From VXYL01 sp965200375 (GTDB lineage: Bacteria; Pseudomonadota; Gammaproteobacteria; Pseudomonadales; Azotimanducaceae), in contig OZ241353.1 of the NCBI GenBank assembly GCA_965200375.1, positions 3,348,001 through 3,412,000 of the forward strand: a DNA stretch of 64,000 bases, given 5' to 3'. Positions 52,014 to 61,380 of the stretch are shown here, one piece after another. The position numbers were made by a program, and so were the translations under genes. Each line of letters begins with the position of its first letter. Within the stretch, counting starts at the first letter, position 1. The notes below the pieces were generated by a model that worked only from the letters and a program-made list of their open reading frames with translations, was not told where the DNA came from and searched no databases.

Positions 52014-55000
52014 AGATAGCCGTCCTCCAAGCGCGCCGGCACGGCACTCGCGCCCTCGGCCGGCGATGCCTCGGCCAAGATCCGCCGCGTGGTGCCGCCG
52101 CCAGGCGCCGGGCTCTCATCTACCAGCACGGCGGCCGCCGGCAGCCGGTGTTCGGCATCGGCGGTTCGCACCTCCCACACCTTGCCCCGGGCCACTTCGG
52201 CAAGCGCATCGGGCCGGCCGTCGAACACCAGCCGTCCTCTGGCCAGCACCAGCACGCGCTCGCAGGCCACCGCCACATCCTCCACCACATGGGTGGAGAA
52301 GAGCACGATGCGATCCTCCGCAAGCCGCGCCAGGAGATTGCGAAAGCGGATGCGCTCCCTGGGATCCAAGCCCACCGTCGGCTCGTCGACGATGATCACC
52401 GGCGGCAGCCTCAGCAACGTCCGCGCCACCGCCACGCGCTGGCGCTGGCCTCCGGAGAGGGCGCCGATCTTGTCGTCGGCCTTGGCGCCGAGGCCCACTT
52501 CCCGCAGCAGGTTCTCCACCCGTTCCCCACGTACTGCCGGCGGCAGGTCGTACAGCGCCGCGTAGTAGCGAAGGTACTCGCGCCCCGACAGCCCGGCCGG
52601 CATGCCGGCGTCCTGGGGCAGATAGCCCACCCAGCGCGCCAGAACCTTCTGCACCAGGCCGAGGCGCACCGCGCCGAGGTAGATGGCGCCTCGGCTCGGA
52701 TCCAGAATGCCCGCCAGCTGTCGCAGCAGCGTCGTCTTGCCGGCGCCGTTGGGACCTAGCACGCCCACCATGCCACGCTCGACGCGGAAGCTCACCGCCG
52801 CCAGCGCCAGCACCGGGCGCACCGGCAGGTCCAAGCCTCCGATCCGCAGCATCCATCTTCGCAGCACGGTGCGCGGATAGCGCAGCGGGCCGACCTCCGC
52901 CCGAGCCGGAAGCAGGCCTCGCTGCTGCCGCACGGCGCTGCGGCGGACAAGCTGGCCAGCGGCCAACAGCACGGCACCGAACACCGGCCAGAACGGCAGC
53001 ACCGTCGCCGGGCCGCCCCGCCAGCGCGGCAGCAGCACGGTGGTCGCCACAAACGCGCCCAGCACAAGCCACGGCAGGATCACGCGCAGTGCGCCCTCGA
53101 CGCCGCCGGGGGTCGGCTCGCCAGCGGCGTTCGCGCAGCCCCGGGCTCGACGGACCTGGGCGAGCAGGCGCGCGCCGGAGCCGGCTCCGGCCATCCACAG
53201 CATCAGTTTCCAGCCCCCGGACGCCACCTGCGTGGCCACCAGGAACGGCGCCACGGCCAGCACCGCCCACGGGCCGAAGCGAGCGAGGCCGCGATCCAGG
53301 CCGGCGCGGGACCACCGCCAGGGCGTACCGTCCCGACTGTCGTCGGCAGCCACGGTGCCGCCTTCGGCTGCCGCTTGCGCGGCGAACTCCCGGGGCGCCC
53401 GCAGGGCGCGGCGCAGCGGCCCCGGTGCGCCGTATAGCTTGCGCAGATTCCGCACTTCCAATGCCGGCGGCCCCCCGGCGGTCGCCGGCGTCGGCAGCGT
53501 CTGCCGGCGGAACAGCAGCACGATGGCGCCGAGCACGGCCGCGCCCGCCAGCGTCGTGCTGACGACCTGCCAGAACAGCGAGGCGACGATCTCGGTGAGC
53601 GTCAGCGGCAGCACGATCCCCAAGGTCGCCGCGAACCAGGCCACAACCAGCCAAGGCCCCACCCTGCCGAACAGCCCGTCGAGACGCCGCAGCAGCACGA
53701 ACGCCACCGGCACCACCAGCAGCGTCAGCAGCGTCGAGGTCACGAGGCCGCCGATCACCACGGTGGCGAATGGCGGCCACATCTCGTTCTCGCGCCCGGT
53801 CACCAACGCCAGCGGCCACAGCGCCGCGATGGTGGTGGCGGACGTCATCAGCACCGGGCGGGTGCGCTCGCGGACGGAGGCGAGCGCCGCGGCGCCGCTG
53901 CTCCAGCCGGCGCGAATACGCTGCTGCATGCGGTCCACCAGCAGGATGGCGGGGTTGACGGTGAGGCCGAACAGCATGATGGCTCCCGCGGCGGTCATGT
54001 AGGTCGCCGGCGTGTTGGTGAACACCAGGAGCCAAGTGGCCCCGAGCAGCGTCAGCGGCAGCGCCAGCAGCACCAGAATCGGCAACGTCAGGGACTCGAA
54101 AGCCATCGCCAGCACCAACAGCAGCAGCGCCACAGCCGGCAGCGCGAGCTTGCGGAACATGGACGTCTGCTCGTCGTCGGCGCGGATCTCCACGGTGTAC
54201 CCGGGCGGCCGCGGCGCCGCCTGCACCACGGCCGCGACTTCGTCGAGCACCCGCTGGGCCGGTGCGCCGCTGGTCGCGTCCGCGTCTAGACGGAAGTAGA
54301 CGCTCCCCTCCCGGCGACCGTTGCGATGGGCGATGGCGGGGGGCGGCGGCATCTGCCGCACGCTGGCGAGCATCGCCAAGGGCGCGACCCCGGCGTCGGT
54401 ATGCATGCGCAGCCGGCGCAAGTCGTCCACGGCCGCCTCGGAGCGAACGCCGACCCGCTCCACGATCACCGGCAGCTCGCGCCCGGAGGGCAGAACGAAG
54501 CCCTGGCCGGCGCGGCTGCCCTCCCGACCGGCGATGTCGAGCATGGGCAGCACCGCATCCACGGTGAGGCCGAACGCCGCGAAGGCGGCCCGGTTGGGCT
54601 CGATCCACATTTCGTCCATGCCCGGCGGCGTCCACCGCCAGGCGCGATCGACGCCGGGGACGGTCTCCAGCCGGGCGACGATGTCCTGGGCCAGGCGCTC
54701 GAGGGGCGCCGTCTCCGGCCCCGACAGAACCACCTCCCTCGGCTGGCCGCCGAAGGACTGCGAACCGCCCTCCGCGCCGCCTTTGCCCCGCTGCCGATCC
54801 TCGCCCGGACGCAGCACCTCGAAGTTCTCGATGCGCTCCGCGACCGCCTGCGCCGCCTCGCGCACCCTGGGCACCGTGAGCGTCGGCGGGCGCTCGGCGG
54901 CGTCCACGAACTGCGCCGTGAGGGACGCGCCCTCTTCCCGAATGTCGGCGAGCACCGTGTCGACGCCGTCGATGGCGAGCAGCGCCGCCTCCACTTGCGC

Positions 55001-56782
55001 GACGGCGTCGGCCAGGGCGCCGATGGCGCTGCGCCCGCTTCCGAAGCGCGCCGCCAGTTCCACTTCGTCGGCTTCGGCGGCATCCGCCGGAACGCTGTTG
55101 GCCAGCGCCAGCGGCAGCGCCGTGACCGCCGTCGCCAGGACTGCGAACAGCGTACCGACCAGCATCGCGGCCGGACGACGCAGGGCGGACGCCAGGAAGC
55201 CGGTGAACAGAATGCGAACCGGATCGGGACGCCGCAGCCCGGCCGCCGCCAGCCGCCGCGCCTGCTGGCGGGCCACCCGCCGGCCCACCGCCGGCACCGC
55301 CAAGCGGTACGCCAGCACCGGCACCAGGCCCACCGCCACCAGCAGCGACGCCGCCAGCGGCAGGAGGATCGCCAGCGCCAGGATTTCCACCAGGCTGCGG
55401 GCGAAGGATCCGAGATCCACCAGCGTGGTAGGCAAAAATACCACCGCGGTAGTGAGGCTGGCGGCGCCGATGGCCCGGCCGGTGCGGCGCAGTCCCTCGC
55501 GCACGGCCGCCGCTGGCGGCGCGCCGCGTTCGGCGCGGCGCAGCACCGCCTCGAAGACGACGATGCTGTTGTCGATCAGAAGGCCGATGGACAGCGACAG
55601 ACCCACCAAGGAGATGATGTTCAAGGTCTGGTCGAACAGGTACAGCAGGGCGAGCGCGCCGAGCAGGCTCACCGGCACCGCCAGCCCCACCACCGCCACC
55701 GCCCGCCAGTCGCGCAGGAAGAGAAACAGCACCACCATCGCTATCAGATAGCCGGAGAACCCGAGCCAGCCGAGGCGCCCGATCTCCCGCTCCACCTCGA
55801 GGGCGGCATCCGTGCCGACGCGCAGGTCGAGGCCCCCGGGCCGCAGCTCGGCCTTGAGCTCCGTCACCCGGGCCCGCAGCGCCTTGCCGAGACCGATGAG
55901 GCTGGCGCCCTGCTCCTGGTAGACGACGATGCCCACCGCCGGTTCGCCGTTGACGCGGAATATCGACTGGTCCGGCGCGTACCCGAAGTCCACGTCCGCC
56001 ACATGGCGGAGCTTCGCAGCGCCGTCGGGCACGATGCGGGCTTCGCGCAGCGCCTCGATGCCCGGCGAGCGGCCGTCCACCAGCACGTCCATGCGGCCGT
56101 TCTCGGTCTCCAGCGCGCCGGCATGGACGAGGTGCTGCACGTTGCGCGCCACGGCCGCCCTCGCCTGCTGCGCCGAGATGCCGGCTGCCGCCAGGCGCAT
56201 GGGGTCCAGTCGCACCCGCACCTGGCGCCGCGAACCGCCGGCGGCAACGGCTTCGCTGACGCCGGGCGTCGCCGCCAGGCGCGGCGCCAGCACCTCAACG
56301 GCCAGCTCGTGCAGCGCCTGCCGATCGGCGCCCTCGCCACGCAGGAACACCACCATGACGAAACTGCCGAGAGCCGCGGTCTGGGACTCGGTGGAAGACA
56401 CCTGCACCCAGGCCGTTCCCCGGGGCTGCTCGCGCTCGATGGCCGCAGCGATGCGGCGCAGTTCCAGCTCCCGCACCTTGATGTCCGTGCCGGCCTCGAA
56501 GCGCACCCAGTAGTTGCCGCCCGAACCGCGCACCATGCCGCCGCTCTCGGCGACCATTGGCAGCGCGGAGGCGCGGGCGTCGAGGGCCAGCAGCACGTCC
56601 CGCTCCAGCACTTCGGGTTCCGCGCCAGCGCGTCCGAAGCTCACGAACAGGGTGTCGCCCTGGATGGCCGGCATGAGCTCCACGGGAATGCGCTGCCAGG
56701 CCACCACGCCCATGAGGCTGATCGCCAGGAACGCCATCGCCACGGCCATCGGCCGACGGGTCGCCACGTCCAGAAGACTCAT
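51992..56782 (-). CDS. Fusion of an RND efflux permease with an ABC ATPase
   Basis: The product has 1596 residues in one frame. Residues 1-1080 form a complete RND pump: TM1 at 12-30, first porter region, TM4 with GLLIDNSIVV near 393, second porter region from ~560, and the TM10 segment LFGLTVNPAILLVD near 934. Two further TMs follow. PALEVRNLRKLYG near 1105 is the typical first strand of an ABC ATPase but is followed by ~190 residues with about three TMs. The ATPase then resumes with GPNGAGKTTL near 1342, signature LSGGQRQRVAV near 1441, Walker B IIVDEPTVGLDP near 1461 and STHVVEDV near 1492. All ATPase motifs are intact. ATG overlaps the upstream RND gene (ATGA). The fusion is not a sequencing join that I can see, since no stop or frame change occurs. 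Confidence 0.88.
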   Translation of the reverse strand: MSLLDVATRRPMAVAMAFLAISLMGVVAWQRIPVELMPAIQGDTLFVSFGRAGAEPEVLERDVLLALDARASALPMVAESGGMVRGSGGNYWVRFEAGTDIKVRELELRRIAAAIEREQPRGTAWVQVSSTESQTAALGSFVMVVFLRGEGADRQALHELAVEVLAPRLAATPGVSEAVAAGGSRRQVRVRLDPMRLAAAGISAQQARAAVARNVQHLVHAGALETENGRMDVLVDGRSPGIEALREARIVPDGAAKLRHVADVDFGYAPDQSIFRVNGEPAVGIVVYQEQGASLIGLGKALRARVTELKAELRPGGLDLRVGTDAALEVEREIGRLGWLGFSGYLIAMVVLFLFLRDWRAVAVVGLAVPVSLLGALALLYLFDQTLNIISLVGLSLSIGLLIDNSIVVFEAVLRRAERGAPPAAAVREGLRRTGRAIGAASLTTAVVFLPTTLVDLGSFARSLVEILALAILLPLAASLLVAVGLVPVLAYRLAVPAVGRRVARQQARRLAAAGLRRPDPVRILFTGFLASALRRPAAMLVGTLFAVLATAVTALPLALANSVPADAAEADEVELAARFGSGRSAIGALADAVAQVEAALLAIDGVDTVLADIREEGASLTAQFVDAAERPPTLTVPRVREAAQAVAERIENFEVLRPGEDRQRGKGGAEGGSQSFGGQPREVVLSGPETAPLERLAQDIVARLETVPGVDRAWRWTPPGMDEMWIEPNRAAFAAFGLTVDAVLPMLDIAGREGSRAGQGFVLPSGRELPVIVERVGVRSEAAVDDLRRLRMHTDAGVAPLAMLASVRQMPPPPAIAHRNGRREGSVYFRLDADATSGAPAQRVLDEVAAVVQAAPRPPGYTVEIRADDEQTSMFRKLALPAVALLLLVLAMAFESLTLPILVLLALPLTLLGATWLLVFTNTPATYMTAAGAIMLFGLTVNPAILLVDRMQQRIRAGWSSGAAALASVRERTRPVLMTSATTIAALWPLALVTGRENEMWPPFATVVIGGLVTSTLLTLLVVPVAFVLLRRLDGLFGRVGPWLVVAWFAATLGIVLPLTLTEIVASLFWQVVSTTLAGAAVLGAIVLLFRRQTLPTPATAGGPPALEVRNLRKLYGAPGPLRRALRAPREFAAQAAAEGGTVAADDSRDGTPWRWSRAGLDRGLARFGPWAVLAVAPFLVATQVASGGWKLMLWMAGAGSGARLLAQVRRARGCANAAGEPTPGGVEGALRVILPWLVLGAFVATTVLLPRWRGGPATVLPFWPVFGAVLLAAGQLVRRSAVRQQRGLLPARAEVGPLRYPRTVLRRWMLRIGGLDLPVRPVLALAAVSFRVERGMVGVLGPNGAGKTTLLRQLAGILDPSRGAIYLGAVRLGLVQKVLARWVGYLPQDAGMPAGLSGREYLRYYAALYDLPPAVRGERVENLLREVGLGAKADDKIGALSGGQRQRVAVARTLLRLPPVIIVDEPTVGLDPRERIRFRNLLARLAEDRIVLFSTHVVEDVAVACERVLVLARGRLVFDGRPDALAEVARGKVWEVRTADAEHRLPAAAVLVDESPAPGGGTTRRILAEASPAEGASAVPARLEDGYLWLIAQP

Positions 56783-59700
56783 GGCGCCGCCGGCCGGGGT
56801 TCGCCGGCGCTGCGCCGGGTCGCCGGGGAGAGCCGGTCGAGGAGCAGACACAGGCACGGCAGCACCAAGAGGGCGCCCACCGTGGAGGCAACGATGCCGC
56901 CGACGATGGTGATGGCCATCGGCGCCCGCAGCGCAGCGCCCTCGCCTTGGCCGAAGACGAGGGGCGTCAGCGCCAGCGCCGTGGTCAGCGTGGTCATGAC
57001 GATCGGCCGCAGCCGCACGCCGGCGGCGGCGGCCAAGGCATCGGCGCGGCTGCGCCCGTCGGCACCGAGCTGGCGCGCCGTGGCGACCAGCAGCACGGCG
57101 TCGTTGACGGCGACGCCGGCGAGCACGATGCCGCCGAGCATCGCCATCATGCCTAGGGGCTCGCCACTCGGCACCAGCACCGCGGCGACGCCCACCAGCG
57201 CCAGGGGGATGGCCGACAGCACCGCCACCGGCAACAGCAGCGACTCGAACGCCCCGGCCAGCACCATCAGCACCAGCGCCAGCGCCAGGATTCCCGCCAG
57301 CCTCAGTTCGCCGAAGGTGCGCTCGCGTTCTTCCTCCTGGCCCCGCAGGCGCGCCCGCACGCCCCCCGGCAGCGGCGCACCGACCAGGGCCGCTTCGGCC
57401 GCGGCCACCGCCTGGGCCTGGTTGACGCCGTCCGCCAGCTGGGCGGTCACCTCCGCCACCCGGCGCTGGTCCCGGCGAAACACCTCTCGCGCCCCCGGCG
57501 CTTCCTCGAAGCGGGCCACCTGGCCGACGGCCACCAGCTGGCCAGCCGCGCTGCGGAACTGCAAGGCCGCCAGATCGTCGCGCCGGCGCTCCGGCAGGCG
57601 GATGCTCACCCGGCGTTCCTCGTCGCCCGTGGAGAGGCGCGTCGCAACGCGACCATCGAGACTGGCCTGCAGCACTCGGCTGACCGCTCCCAGGTCGACG
57701 CCCAGGGCATCGGCCATGGCCCGGTCCAAGGTGACGCGAAGCTCCGGCGGGCCGCCCTCGAAGGAAGAGCGGACGCCCCACAGTTCCGGCAGCCGCGCGA
57801 GCCGCTCGGTCACCGCGGCCGCGGCGCGGCGCAGGTCCGGCAGCGCATTGCCGCTCACCTCCACCAGCACCGGCGGCCCGGCGGTGCCAAGCGCGTCGGT
57901 GAGCGCCGAACGGCTGACCTCCCAGTCCACCTGCGTTTCCGGCAGCCCTTCGAGGGACGGCCCCAACCGGCCTGCCACTTCGCGTCCGGTGGGGCCCGCC
58001 GGGGCGACGCGGACCATCAGCCGAGCCGTGTTCTCGGCATTGAGTTCGCTGCGAATGGCGCGATCGTCTTCGGGCAGGCGGCCCACTTCCGACAGCACCG
58101 CGGCAAGGTTGCCGCGCTCGCCGGCGCCTTCGCCGCCCGCCGCCTGCGCCAGCAGCGCTTCGACGCCGGCCACCGCTTGGGCCGTGGACTCCACCCGCTG
58201 GCCGGCCGGACCCACCAGACGCACCGAGAACTGGCGGGGATCGGTGGGCGCCAGCAGTTCCGTGCCGAGGCCAAGCAGCCCCCAGATGGCGAACCCGGCG
58301 AGCACGGCGGCCGTCGAGACCACGATCCCGGGCCGTCGCAGAAGCCGTCCCACAAGTGCCTCCAGGCGCTCTCGCGCCCGCTCCGCGGCCATGCCCTGAG
58401 GCGTCTGCCGCACCGCAGCGCGGGGCAGGAACCAGCGTCCGAGGGCGGGAATGAGCAGCACGGCGACCAGCAGCGACGCCAGCAGGGACGCCACCACTGT
58501 GAACGCGATGCCGTCCATCAGCCGGGCCGCCAGCCCCTCGACGAACAGCACCGGCAGAAACACCACGCAGGTGGTGAGCGTACTGGCCACGATTGCGCCG
58601 GCCACCTGTCCGGTGCCCTGGGCCGCTGCCGCCTCCGGCGCGTCGCCAGCGTGCAGCCGCCGGTACATGGATTCCACCACCACGATGGCGTTGTCCACCA
58701 GCATCCCGGCACCGAGGGCCAAGCCTCCCAGGGTGACGATGTTGATGCTGTACTCGGCGATGTTCATGCAGAACAGGGCGGCGAAGATCGACACCGGCAC
58801 CGCGGCGGCGACGATCAGCGTCGGGCCAGCCGAGCGCAGGAACAGCGCCAGCACCGCCACTGCCAGCACGATGCCGGCGCCAGCGGCGACCTTGAGATCG
58901 TCGAGGGCGTCGGTGACGAGGCCGGCATCGTCCGCGATCTCGCGCACCTCGACATGCGGCAGGTCCTCCTGCAGGCCGGCCAGCGCGCTCTTGACCTCGG
59001 CGGAGACGCCGACGGTGTTGGCGCCGGACTCCTTGTAGATCGCCACCCCCACCCCCTCGGCGCCGTCCACGCGCACCAGGTGGTCGATCTCGGCGTCGAC
59101 CAGCGCCACCGCCGCCACGTCGCCGACCCGCACCGCCTTGCGCCGCCCGGCGTCGTCGGTGGCGTAGCGCAGCACCACTTGGGCGACGTCGTCGACGGTC
59201 CTGAACCGGGAGCGCCCGCGCAGCTGGTACAGCTGGGCGTCTTCCTCCAAGGTGCCGGCGGCGACGTCCACGTTCTCCGCCTGCAGCCGCTGCTCCAGCA
59301 GCGCCAGCGAAATGCCGAAGGCGTCGAGGCGGTAGCGGTCCACGGCAATCCGCACTTCCTTCTCGCGACCGCCCGTGACCCGCGCCTCGGCGACCCCGGG
59401 GAGCTGCTCAAGGGCCGGCGCCAGCTGCCGCCGGGCGAGCCGGCGCAGCTCCGCCAGGTCCGGCTGTCCTGTCGGCGCCAAGAGGCCCAAGGTGAGAATC
59501 GGCGCCTGGCGCGGATCGAAGCGCCGCACCAGCACCTCGTCTACCTCGGGGTCGCCGGCAATCGGCCCCACCGCCTTCTGGACGTCCACCAGCGCCACGT
59601 CGAGGTCGATGTCCCAGTCCAGGACGACGGTGGCCACCAGGCGCCCGGAGCGAGCCACTTGCGACACCTTGCGGATGCCGCGCACCGTGAACAGGAGCTG

Positions 59701-59916
59701 CTCCACGCGCTCGCCGTAGAGTCGCTCCATCTCCGTGGGCGGGCGGTCGCCGGCGCGCATGGCGACCACCACCGTGGGACTTTGCAGGTCCGGCAGCAGA
59801 TCCACCGGCAGATCCCGCCAGGAGAGCCAGCCCACCAGGGCCACGGCCAATGCGACGACGGCCACGGCGATCGGCCGCCGGGCCGCGAAGGCGGCCGTCT
59901 TCTCGAAGGCGTTCAT
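56779..59916 (-). CDS. RND efflux permease (HAE/AcrB-type)
   Basis: This 1045-residue trimeric-pump subunit has 12 TMs. Key segments are RDLPVDLLPDLQSPTVVV after TM1, LGGLALGAGMLVDNAIVVVES in TM4 (Asp as proton-relay candidate), and GIVLAGVAVNDAVLLV in TM10. It stands next to the membrane-fusion protein and the second RND domain, so the pump may be a heteromer as in MdtBC. It ends in an ATGA overlap with the fusion gene. The exported substrate is unknown. Confidence 0.93.
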   Translation of the reverse strand: MNAFEKTAAFAARRPIAVAVVALAVALVGWLSWRDLPVDLLPDLQSPTVVVAMRAGDRPPTEMERLYGERVEQLLFTVRGIRKVSQVARSGRLVATVVLDWDIDLDVALVDVQKAVGPIAGDPEVDEVLVRRFDPRQAPILTLGLLAPTGQPDLAELRRLARRQLAPALEQLPGVAEARVTGGREKEVRIAVDRYRLDAFGISLALLEQRLQAENVDVAAGTLEEDAQLYQLRGRSRFRTVDDVAQVVLRYATDDAGRRKAVRVGDVAAVALVDAEIDHLVRVDGAEGVGVAIYKESGANTVGVSAEVKSALAGLQEDLPHVEVREIADDAGLVTDALDDLKVAAGAGIVLAVAVLALFLRSAGPTLIVAAAVPVSIFAALFCMNIAEYSINIVTLGGLALGAGMLVDNAIVVVESMYRRLHAGDAPEAAAAQGTGQVAGAIVASTLTTCVVFLPVLFVEGLAARLMDGIAFTVVASLLASLLVAVLLIPALGRWFLPRAAVRQTPQGMAAERARERLEALVGRLLRRPGIVVSTAAVLAGFAIWGLLGLGTELLAPTDPRQFSVRLVGPAGQRVESTAQAVAGVEALLAQAAGGEGAGERGNLAAVLSEVGRLPEDDRAIRSELNAENTARLMVRVAPAGPTGREVAGRLGPSLEGLPETQVDWEVSRSALTDALGTAGPPVLVEVSGNALPDLRRAAAAVTERLARLPELWGVRSSFEGGPPELRVTLDRAMADALGVDLGAVSRVLQASLDGRVATRLSTGDEERRVSIRLPERRRDDLAALQFRSAAGQLVAVGQVARFEEAPGAREVFRRDQRRVAEVTAQLADGVNQAQAVAAAEAALVGAPLPGGVRARLRGQEEERERTFGELRLAGILALALVLMVLAGAFESLLLPVAVLSAIPLALVGVAAVLVPSGEPLGMMAMLGGIVLAGVAVNDAVLLVATARQLGADGRSRADALAAAAGVRLRPIVMTTLTTALALTPLVFGQGEGAALRAPMAITIVGGIVASTVGALLVLPCLCLLLDRLSPATRRSAGEPRPAAP

Positions 59917-59971
59917 CGCCGCCCCAACGACGCCGGCGCGGCGGTACGCGCCGCGGCGACCGTGTACGCCA

Positions 59972-61051
59972 TCAGCTGCCGATGACCCGTACCCGCGTAC
60001 CGTCGGTGAGCGTCTCGAGGCCTCGCACCACCACCCGGTCGCCTAGCGCCAGCCCGTCGACCACCTGCACCCGGTCGTCGTCGCCGAGACCCAGGCGCAC
60101 GTCCCGGCGGCTGACGCGCTGGCCGTCGAGCAGGAACACCACGCTGCGGCCGGCGCGGCGGGCCACAGCCTGGCGCGGCACCACCTGGACGTCGCTGCGC
60201 CGCTCCACCACCACGGCAACCTCCACGAACATCCCTGGCCGCAGCAGGTTGGCGCTGTTGTCCACCGCCACTTCCGCCCGGAACGTGTGCCGCACCGGAT
60301 CCATGGTCGGCGACAGCCGCCGCACCTCGCCGACGATGGACGCATCCTCAAAGGCGTAGTGGCGGATGCGGGCCGGAAGGCCCGGCGCCATGCGCGCCAG
60401 TTCCGGACCGATCAAGTCGATGTCGGCGATCAACTCTTCGAGGGGCGCGATCTCGGCCACCACGAAGCCTGCGGCCACCAGCTGGCCGTCCGCCATCGGC
60501 TGCCCGGCGGTATCCCGGGCAAGGCGCAGAACGGTGCCCGCGATGGGCGTGGCCAATGTCGCCTTGGCGGCGTTCAGCAGGCCGCGCTCGTACTCGTAGC
60601 GCGCGTTCTCGAGGCGTTCCTCGGCCTGATGCAGCTCTTCTTCGGAAGCGAGCTTGGCGGCGAACAGTTCACGTCGCCGAGCCAGCTGCGCCTCCGCAGC
60701 CGCCAGCGAGCGGCGGGTGGAGGCCAGGCGCGCATGCAGGCGGGCGTCCTCGCCGGTGACGCGGACGATGGTCTGCCCCGCCGCCACCACGGCGCCTTCG
60801 GCCAAGCGGCGCCCGTCCGCGTCGCGTTCGATCTGCAGGTGTCCGGGGGTCTCGATGGCCAGGCGCACCAGTTCCCGGGCCCGCAGCGTGCCCGTGGCGA
60901 CGATGAGATCCTCGACAGCGCCAGACGCCACGGTCGCCGTCTCGACGGGAATGCGGAACTCCACCTCGGGGCGCTCCGCCGGCTGGCTGCATCCGACGGC
61001 AAGCGCGACCAGCGGCACCACCGCCGCGTGGCAGGAACGGTTCGGACGCAT
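59972..61051 (-). CDS. Membrane fusion protein (periplasmic adaptor lipoprotein)
   Basis: This 359-residue HlyD/AcrA-type adaptor begins with a lipoprotein signal ending LVALAVGC, so it is anchored by lipid. A lipoyl/biotinyl half (IETPGHLQIERDADGRRLAEGAVV), a coiled-coil hairpin near residues 105-160 (many Ala/Glu/Arg) and a beta-barrel region (RHTFRAEVAVDNSANLLRPGMFVEVAV) are in order. It bridges the RND pumps to an outer-membrane TolC-type channel; no such channel gene is in the window. Gap to the RND gene is 55 bp. Confidence 0.92.
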   Translation of the reverse strand: MRPNRSCHAAVVPLVALAVGCSQPAERPEVEFRIPVETATVASGAVEDLIVATGTLRARELVRLAIETPGHLQIERDADGRRLAEGAVVAAGQTIVRVTGEDARLHARLASTRRSLAAAEAQLARRRELFAAKLASEEELHQAEERLENARYEYERGLLNAAKATLATPIAGTVLRLARDTAGQPMADGQLVAAGFVVAEIAPLEELIADIDLIGPELARMAPGLPARIRHYAFEDASIVGEVRRLSPTMDPVRHTFRAEVAVDNSANLLRPGMFVEVAVVVERRSDVQVVPRQAVARRAGRSVVFLLDGQRVSRRDVRLGLGDDDRVQVVDGLALGDRVVVRGLETLTDGTRVRVIGS

Positions 61052-61215
61052 AGCGGAAACCAGCGGACTTCGACGGCTGCGTTGGCCTAGCTTAGCCCAC
61101 CCGACCGCTGGCTGCTTCCGCTGACCGCGCCGGCGACTCCTCGCGCGGTCCCAAGCGAGGTAGACGAGGAAGCCACGGCATGGCTGCCGAAGACAGCGAG
61201 GGGCGTCAAGGGGCC

Positions 61216-61380
61216 CCTAGCGATTCGATTCGGCATCGACATGGCAAATGGCACGTTCGTCTGTCGTCGCCCGGCGTGCGCTACTTGGGGATGTGCCGCC
61301 CCGGAAGGCCGCCGGCATCCCGGCCCTGCGACGAAACCCGCCCGCTGGAACACACGTAATTTTGGAAGCGGGACACTAGC
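61216..61380. repeat. ~165-bp interspersed repeat, copy 2 (inverted)
   Basis: This is the reverse-complement relative of 48919-49085. It begins with the TAG stop of the M1-like gene (minus strand), just as copy 1 begins with the stop of the OMP gene, so both lie immediately 3' of a gene in the same relative orientation. The 61052-61215 sequence on its other side showed nothing recognisable. Confidence 0.75.

Noticed and set aside
54326..58399. 1357-codon plus-strand open frame opposite the RND genes
   Set aside because: It lies antisense to strongly recognised RND genes, has repetitive Arg/His/Gln-rich composition, and shows no domain. It is a by-product of high GC.
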